Positions 25,801 to 30,596 of a stretch of 30,596 nt of DNA are shown one piece after another. The notes beneath the pieces are model-generated. The model was given only the letters and a program-made list of their open reading frames with translations. It ran no database searches and was not told the DNA's origin. Within the stretch, counting starts at the first letter, position 1, and each line of letters starts with the position of its first letter. Source of the stretch: a virus; the IMG/VR virus record IMGVR_UViG_3300032665_000136, positions 1-30,596 of that record; one strand, given 5' to 3'. The position numbers and the translations under genes were made by a program.

Positions 25801-28800
25801 AGAATACCCGGAGTAAATGACCCCGCAGTAACCAATGCGTTAGTGACTACGGCTCCAACTTTTAATCCGTTTAAAGAATTAAGTGTTAATACATTACCTC
25901 CTGCAATATTAGAAACTGTAAGAGAACTACCGTTAGTAGGTAAAGAAGAAAATATTATTGCTTGATCATTTGGTGGAGTTGCATCCGGTGGAGCACTAAT
26001 TTTTAAAATTGTGCTACTGACAACACTAACTACAGTTTGTCCAGACAAGAAATATGCCGGAGTTGCAACACCGTTGACTGAAGTAGTCGATGTTATTAAC
26101 ATTCCAGGAATAATTTTTGAAGTGCTTGACACTTGTAAAAGTATACCTGAACTACCGAACGAATTATAAAAACGTAGGTAAGATAAATTATCTGGAATAG
26201 AATCTAAGATAAGTGTTGTACTATTTTCTATTCGAAGAATTTTTTGTCTACTTAAAAATCCTTGTCCATAAATTCTCATACCAGGTACCATACCTGTAGT
26301 AGACGCAACTTTAACTATAAACCCTGCACTACCTAAAGAATTATATGTTGTAGTAATTCCAGAAGTTAACGCACTAGTTGTAATTGTTACCGATGGACTA
26401 ATTAAATTTTGATCCACTGGGTAAACAAGTGTACTACCGTCCGATGTGTATGAATAAGTTTTTTGTTTAACATAATATACGTTGATATTAGTATTGTTAG
26501 GTGGTGTATATGGTAACGTGAATACGTGAGTATTTGCTAATACTTGAACAGAGTAATCATTAAAATTAGGATCTCTACTATCCCATGTATCACTCAAATA
26601 AGGTGCATCGTCCCAACCACCTGAAATGTTAAAGTTTAATCCTGTAACTGTTACACCGCCGTAATCTGTTCCTGTCATTAACTGACTTAAATCTTTACCT
26701 AACTGTCCTGTTGTAGGATTGTAAAAATATTGAATTCTGTCTGTAGCTGTTAATACTGAGATATCTTTATGATAAGTTACAATAATTGTTGATCCAACTG
26801 CTATATTAAAAGTAAATGTAATGCTACCGGTATACTGAGTATAACCTGATTCCATTGATGTCACTTTTGAAAGAGTATATAATTCTCTCAAGACAGGTGT
26901 TCCATTTACAGTCACTACTGTTTGATCTATTCTAGTATCAGGTGCCCATGTCAATGGATACTGTACACGATTAATTATTGCAGTAAATGTATCAACTTGT
27001 TGCAGATTAGTAATATAATATCCATAATTAACTCTATCAAATTTCATACCTACTAAATTTGAACGTACTAATCCGTTGCCAATAATTGCAACTGCTTGAG
27101 CTTGCACTCCGTTTGCACCTAGCCCGCCATTAATTGTCACTGTAGGTGCAAATAAATAACCGTTACCACTTGCACCAAATTGATCAACATTTAATAAAGT
27201 TATTTTAGAAACTTTACCATTTGAAATCAATGCGTCGGCTGTTGCTGTAACAGGATTTGATCCTGTTGGAGATGATATTATAATCTGCGGAACATTAGTA
27301 TAACCGCTTCCTCCATTTGTAATGACAATTTCAATAACTTTAAATCCAACATTGTCATTCCAAAATTTCCAAGGATAACTTTCAATCAACGGATTACTTG
27401 TTTGAAGTGTTCCATTAACATCTGTTACTTGTATTGTTGTAAATCCGCCATTTTCGTAAGTAGTTTGTAAATCAAAATCAGTTACAGCACTTTCAGTTGT
27501 ATCCATACCAGTATAGTCACTGATATATTCTCTAACTTTTGTTCTGTAAGGTTTAACTTCAGCTACATAATCTTCAAAATTTCTTAAATTATCAATTGGA
27601 TAGTTTACAGGCTGACCTAATGTACCTACTTTATGGGTAGCACGTACAAAACTTGTTTTAAATATCCAGTCAATGAAAGGCTGTTCGCTATGTGCATAAC
27701 GAACATTAGTAAAGAATAGATCTAAATAATCTTGTTTTAAATCGTCTATTAGAATATTATTTTTAATACAATTAAGAATTATTCTTAATTCAGCACTGGC
27801 TTGTACGTCAAAGTCACCGCCATCGAAAATGTTAGCATCATATCCAACATCTGTACCTGAGAACGAATACAAGCTAGATTTAAACTGGATCGTTCCATTT
27901 TCTATACCGACAATTCGATAACTTTGTGTCCAGTCTACGCTAGTTGAACTAGCATATTTTTCTAATAATATCCAATTGCTACTGCTACCATTTATAATCT
28001 TAACTAATATACCGATACCCTGGTCACTTAATGCCGAAAGACTTTCATTAACTACAAACAAATCTGCAAATGTGTTTATTTTAAAATCTGGTCCGTTAAA
28101 CTGGCTAAAACCAGTTGCATACCAATCAGTGTAACTCCAGTATTTTCTAACATCATATGACTGTGATAAGGATCTTGACCAAATTCCAGTAGCAGGATCA
28201 TAAGAGTAAATACTCCATGCACCGTATGCGGTACTGTCGGATAAAATTAATACAGAATAACTTCTAATTGTACATATTGTATTGTTGTTATATCCTTGTC
28301 CACCATTAATAATAGTAGCACCAGTTATCTGACCTAGTGCATTAATAGTGGCTTTTACTATTGCGCCTTCACCTGATCCAGTAATTTCAATATAAGGTGC
28401 ATATCCATAACCATTTCCAGCATTTACTATTGTTATCCCAGTGATAGATCCGTTAGTTATAACAGGTTTTACTGATGGTAACGCAAATGATCCAATACTA
28501 GCAAATTTTAATTCTGCTTCTGTATTATAAGAAATATCCCATAATCCTAGAATTTTATCAGGAGTAGGATCATAACTTTCCAACGCCGATATGTTTCTAG
28601 AATTAGTTGTTTGGTATGTACTTAATACAAGATTGGTACGTTCAATTAATTCTTTAATTGCTTCTACACGATTAACAAACATTCCTTGACGAGGACGATT
28701 TTCAATACCGTAACGCAATTTAACTGGTAAGCTAGGATCCGGTACTGGTCTACCACCCTGGTCGACACCACATAAACTATCAAACCATTTTTGTTCAATG

Positions 28801-30596
28801 GTATTTGGTAAATCTACAACAGGATCGTTACTAATTAATTTCCATTGGCTATGAATATTTTGGTCTGTTTTATCAATAGTCCAATATTCAATTGCTAGTG
28901 CTACATCAGTTCCGTTTAGATATCGACTTGCATTTATAAGACTAAAGCTATTAGTACCAGTTAATGCAAGACATGTATAATCTTGTCCGCTTGGATTTGC
29001 AATTAAATTTGCAACATCATTTGCAGACATATTTCTTCCATCGACGCTAGGAATAATTTTTTTATTTTTTACCCAGAAATAATAAGTGTTTGTAAATGTT
29101 TTACTTACTGTGTCATATTTTGTAGTTGAGCTATAGGCTGAATTACCGTATAAACTTTTTCCGCTGATACCTGCTGTTAGTCCAGCTGGTGTATCAGCAA
29201 TACTATCCCATACACTAGGTAATTGATTATAACTTACCCATTCGTAAATATCAACACTTGCACCTGCGGCAAGTGTATTCCATGCAGTGTTTCTATATAA
29301 AGGATCTGCAAAATAATTATTAACAAATTTACAAGTTCTCAGATCCCACCATAGTTGACCGACTGGTTGGTCTGACCACCATCCTTCAATTCCGTTTGAA
29401 GATGCAACATTAACTGTTACTGTACTATCACTGTAACTATAAGTTGCTGGGTCAAAGAACGTTTGATATTTGATTTCTTCTTCGGCAGGACCTGGAATTT
29501 TTCCTTGTAAAGGATCTACAACATCCAAATAAGTAGACAATGTTCCTAATTTTTTATTATACAGGAATGCTTTTTTAATTTTACTTACATCTGGAATGGA
29601 TACTTGCGTGTTATAAATTGTCCAGGCAAATACATTACTTAACTTTGTATATGTATAAACTTGTCCAGATTCAATATTATTAAACATTGCATACGGGGCA
29701 CTAATTGCAATTTGATTATTGCCTACTGCAAATCCAGTTCCGTATCCTTCTCCAAATTTATTTTCAGTTGCTAATGATTCGCTGAATATCCATTTACTAT
29801 TGTATCTGTCGTAAATGTCAACCCTACCACTTGCATTATCTGCTGTTAAAAAATCAGTTGAATTTCTGTCAAATGTCGTTGTAGAGCTATCAAAGGAAGT
29901 ACTAACTGTAGTATCACCGTATAAACTATAAACAACAATAGTTTGACTATCATTCATAAATGATATCTTGTTACCAAATAAAGAATTAGTTTCAGGATTA
30001 TTACTAATTAATGCTTGATTAAAAATATACTGTCCATTTACAAGAGAATATACATTGATACCGCCTGCTTGCACTTTTGTATTACTTTGTGTATCATCGG
30101 AAATAGCAATATAATTTCCATAGTCGGATATTGCTATTCCAAATCCAAAATTAGAGTCAGATCCAACTAACACCTGCATAAAATCAGGATTGTTAACATC
30201 AGACACATCGTACACACTTACTGCACCGGATGACGATACTAATAATGTGTTTCCATCTGCTGTTATTTTTAATGCACTACCAAAATTTACAGGGTTAGTT
30301 AACGATGCATCTGGATCGATATGTCCACTATAAGTCCATGTGTGTTCTACAAAGTTAATTGTTCCGCCTGGTAAACTGTTTTGATCAACCGGTGAATCTA
30401 AGAATAACGTATTCAAAGGTATAATTGGAGCAGAAGTTCCGCTTAGTTGATTAGTGCTAGCAACAGCAAATGTTAAATTAACATCGTTATTAATAACCAG
30501 TTGTGTAATGGATGTACTCATGTCTTGAGTAGAACCAACAATCAAATAACTAAATGCTTGTTGTGATCCGTTTATTGTAAGATTTTCTTGTCCCTG
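22887..30596 (-). CDS. Giant virion structural protein, 5' end outside the window (at least 2569 residues)
   Basis: The reading frame stays open to the right edge, so the true N-terminus is missing; the first seen residues are QGQENLTINGSQQAF. Residues below count from the edge. About 95-315 hold FG-GAP/beta-propeller-like blades (FGSALKITADGNTLLVSSSG, FGFGIAISDYGNYIAISD, TGFAVGNNQIAISAP). About 410-640 hold GQLWWDLRTCKF, YYFWVKNKK and RYGIENRPRQGMF. GYGYAPYIEI and GGSGYTNVPQI-type Gly repeats lie near 730-760 and 1095. HSEQPFIDWIFKTSF is near 970. The C-terminus (about 2300-2400) has GVVEIRGERIEYF, LRRGTLGTGV and GPSETIPYID. This set is familiar from very large structural proteins of T4-like aquatic phages, by memory. 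Role unknown; a tail or baseplate-associated appendage is likely. An ATG at 30521 lacks a ribosome-binding site and is not taken as the start. Confidence 0.82.
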   Translation of the reverse strand, partial: QGQENLTINGSQQAFSYLIVGSTQDMSTSITQLVINNDVNLTFAVASTNQLSGTSAPIIPLNTLFLDSPVDQNSLPGGTINFVEHTWTYSGHIDPDASLTNPVNFGSALKITADGNTLLVSSSGAVSVYDVSDVNNPDFMQVLVGSDSNFGFGIAISDYGNYIAISDDTQSNTKVQAGGINVYSLVNGQYIFNQALISNNPETNSLFGNKISFMNDSQTIVVYSLYGDTTVSTSFDSSTTTFDRNSTDFLTADNASGRVDIYDRYNSKWIFSESLATENKFGEGYGTGFAVGNNQIAISAPYAMFNNIESGQVYTYTKLSNVFAWTIYNTQVSIPDVSKIKKAFLYNKKLGTLSTYLDVVDPLQGKIPGPAEEEIKYQTFFDPATYSYSDSTVTVNVASSNGIEGWWSDQPVGQLWWDLRTCKFVNNYFADPLYRNTAWNTLAAGASVDIYEWVSYNQLPSVWDSIADTPAGLTAGISGKSLYGNSAYSSTTKYDTVSKTFTNTYYFWVKNKKIIPSVDGRNMSANDVANLIANPSGQDYTCLALTGTNSFSLINASRYLNGTDVALAIEYWTIDKTDQNIHSQWKLISNDPVVDLPNTIEQKWFDSLCGVDQGGRPVPDPSLPVKLRYGIENRPRQGMFVNRVEAIKELIERTNLVLSTYQTTNSRNISALESYDPTPDKILGLWDISYNTEAELKFASIGSFALPSVKPVITNGSITGITIVNAGNGYGYAPYIEITGSGEGAIVKATINALGQITGATIINGGQGYNNNTICTIRSYSVLILSDSTAYGAWSIYSYDPATGIWSRSLSQSYDVRKYWSYTDWYATGFSQFNGPDFKINTFADLFVVNESLSALSDQGIGILVKIINGSSSNWILLEKYASSTSVDWTQSYRIVGIENGTIQFKSSLYSFSGTDVGYDANIFDGGDFDVQASAELRIILNCIKNNILIDDLKQDYLDLFFTNVRYAHSEQPFIDWIFKTSFVRATHKVGTLGQPVNYPIDNLRNFEDYVAEVKPYRTKVREYISDYTGMDTTESAVTDFDLQTTYENGGFTTIQVTDVNGTLQTSNPLIESYPWKFWNDNVGFKVIEIVITNGGSGYTNVPQIIISSPTGSNPVTATADALISNGKVSKITLLNVDQFGASGNGYLFAPTVTINGGLGANGVQAQAVAIIGNGLVRSNLVGMKFDRVNYGYYITNLQQVDTFTAIINRVQYPLTWAPDTRIDQTVVTVNGTPVLRELYTLSKVTSMESGYTQYTGSITFTFNIAVGSTIIVTYHKDISVLTATDRIQYFYNPTTGQLGKDLSQLMTGTDYGGVTVTGLNFNISGGWDDAPYLSDTWDSRDPNFNDYSVQVLANTHVFTLPYTPPNNTNINVYYVKQKTYSYTSDGSTLVYPVDQNLISPSVTITTSALTSGITTTYNSLGSAGFIVKVASTTGMVPGMRIYGQGFLSRQKILRIENSTTLILDSIPDNLSYLRFYNSFGSSGILLQVSSTSKIIPGMLITSTTSVNGVATPAYFLSGQTVVSVVSSTILKISAPPDATPPNDQAIIFSSLPTNGSSLTVSNIAGGNVLTLNSLNGLKVGAVVTNALVTAGSFTPGILYTISSIGSTDFTLIGALANQTGESFTATGVGSGTGTAATVSSFSYDTTITAINTSTNAVTLSQVILTNMLPSTQVTFTEKLQELTDVVLIPGSATLKTAYPVGSTINITGTYSPIRLDDPNFGTAQQTNANAIIKTPVVGTTITPATIGGGGASLSVSFSAVDYGGSASTTSFASTLSGTVIDQSITNVIELPASFTVNTGDRFILRESTSDGSVPTPDTDYDTKLDGGNLAYTTATGLAPDDILLDGDGFVTPTSSPAPEEVVPGQVVDTLAIKVYDQTGTGSANIKVVNYETDGITSTYNIGQQPNSSRAIIVKLNGNIVTYNTDYLINYTTTPNITFINTPTANQLVSIYSVGFSGSNLLDIDYFIGDGTTVDFITRASWNSTVTSLVYVNGVATSVTLFETDTSYEVAGFIGIQFASPPPAGALINYIIVSGLQQTFAITTTQSITPVVGVSAYTLSYPIGNNLPYESNMIVRVGQSILSAPVNSYFTIGGNRLNYTIDPSKAVPQSVTTNNILVYAGNNLLNASSDYSIDPTGITIKINRAIYSQYSGQQLIVSIVANNAYAYNPSTSQITFATVPSGVVEIISSYVQNVLDIQRTTIQYNSSYNITPSSTSYFNYKNIPGGIIKLDRPVIDGNYVWVIKNSTLLSNSIDYILNSDFQSITLAKTLSPTDTVTLITFGNNVVQTSIAYMQFKDMLNRVNYKRLNLNKQTTLAQTLHWNDTTIIVSDASNLDIPSPSNNKPGVVEIRGERIEYFTLTGNTLGQLRRGTLGTGVTKVNPSGTFVQGIGPSETIPYIDTVQTTQITSLGTTTITLPYTVTSANQIEIFVGGQNDLVRLKKQSYKIFDINNAPYSPAGDVSYPADFTVNGTSTITLTNAPAFGTLITVVRTTGTLWDGYDLKQLNQSPSVRAGTSTTSILQGKDTVSTFVKAQPGIWYNGFIQISNSTDPTFDGNNVSLDTGNTTMDQG

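Noticed and set aside
30521-30545. Apparent starts (ATG 30521, TTG 30545) for the giant protein
   Set aside because: The frame is open to the window edge and neither has a ribosome-binding site, so the gene is treated as truncated by the window.

Overview
The window looks like part of the genome of a tailed dsDNA bacteriophage with a T4-like (myovirus-type), probably aquatic, gene set. It is AT-rich and almost fully coding, with no gene-free stretch over about 80 bases. Genes are packed with 1-14 base overlaps. It carries a flavin-dependent thymidylate synthase (ThyX), a MoxR-type AAA+ ATPase paired with a VWA/metallopeptidase-like protein, GT-A-like sugar-transferase candidates, and a long block of tail-fibre and other virion proteins. 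Nothing in the window identifies the host. Several genes are assigned from remembered family patterns and visible motifs only; no database search was possible.

Layout. Bases 1-4670 are transcribed rightward: MoxR ATPase, VWA/HExxH protein, four small proteins of unknown function, then ThyX, closed by a clear rho-independent terminator. A perfect sigma70-type promoter lies between the MoxR and VWA genes, and its 17-bp spacer is filled by a UUCG-capped inverted repeat. Everything right of this is leftward. Bases 8805-4561 form a tight six-gene operon with its own TTGACA promoter: a 116-residue protein, two DTD-type putative glycosyltransferases, a 195-residue protein and two DAD-type proteins. 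Its last gene runs 65 bases into the 3' end of thyX on the opposite strand, so thyX's terminator lies inside that gene's reading frame.

Bases 30596-8810 hold the leftward virion block. In transcription order it contains: a giant structural protein (at least 2569 residues, N-terminus outside the window); an 890-residue fibre made of about 22 repeats of roughly 33 residues; a sedolisin-family (S53) serine peptidase; a 203-residue protein; three fibre-like proteins sharing one N-terminal domain, one of them with a tail-collar domain; and two paralogous structural proteins of 698 and 612 residues. Two GATAAATATA motifs just upstream of the 203- and 495-residue genes fit the T4-type late promoter and may drive sub-operons.

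The rightward genes look like nucleotide metabolism and chaperone-like functions. The leftward genes would build and decorate the adsorption apparatus, with the S53 peptidase as a plausible tail-borne or maturation protease. The most unusual points are the promoter/hairpin nesting at 1164-1192, the terminator inside a convergent coding region, the S53 peptidase among tail genes, and the two-level repeat structure of the 890-residue fibre.
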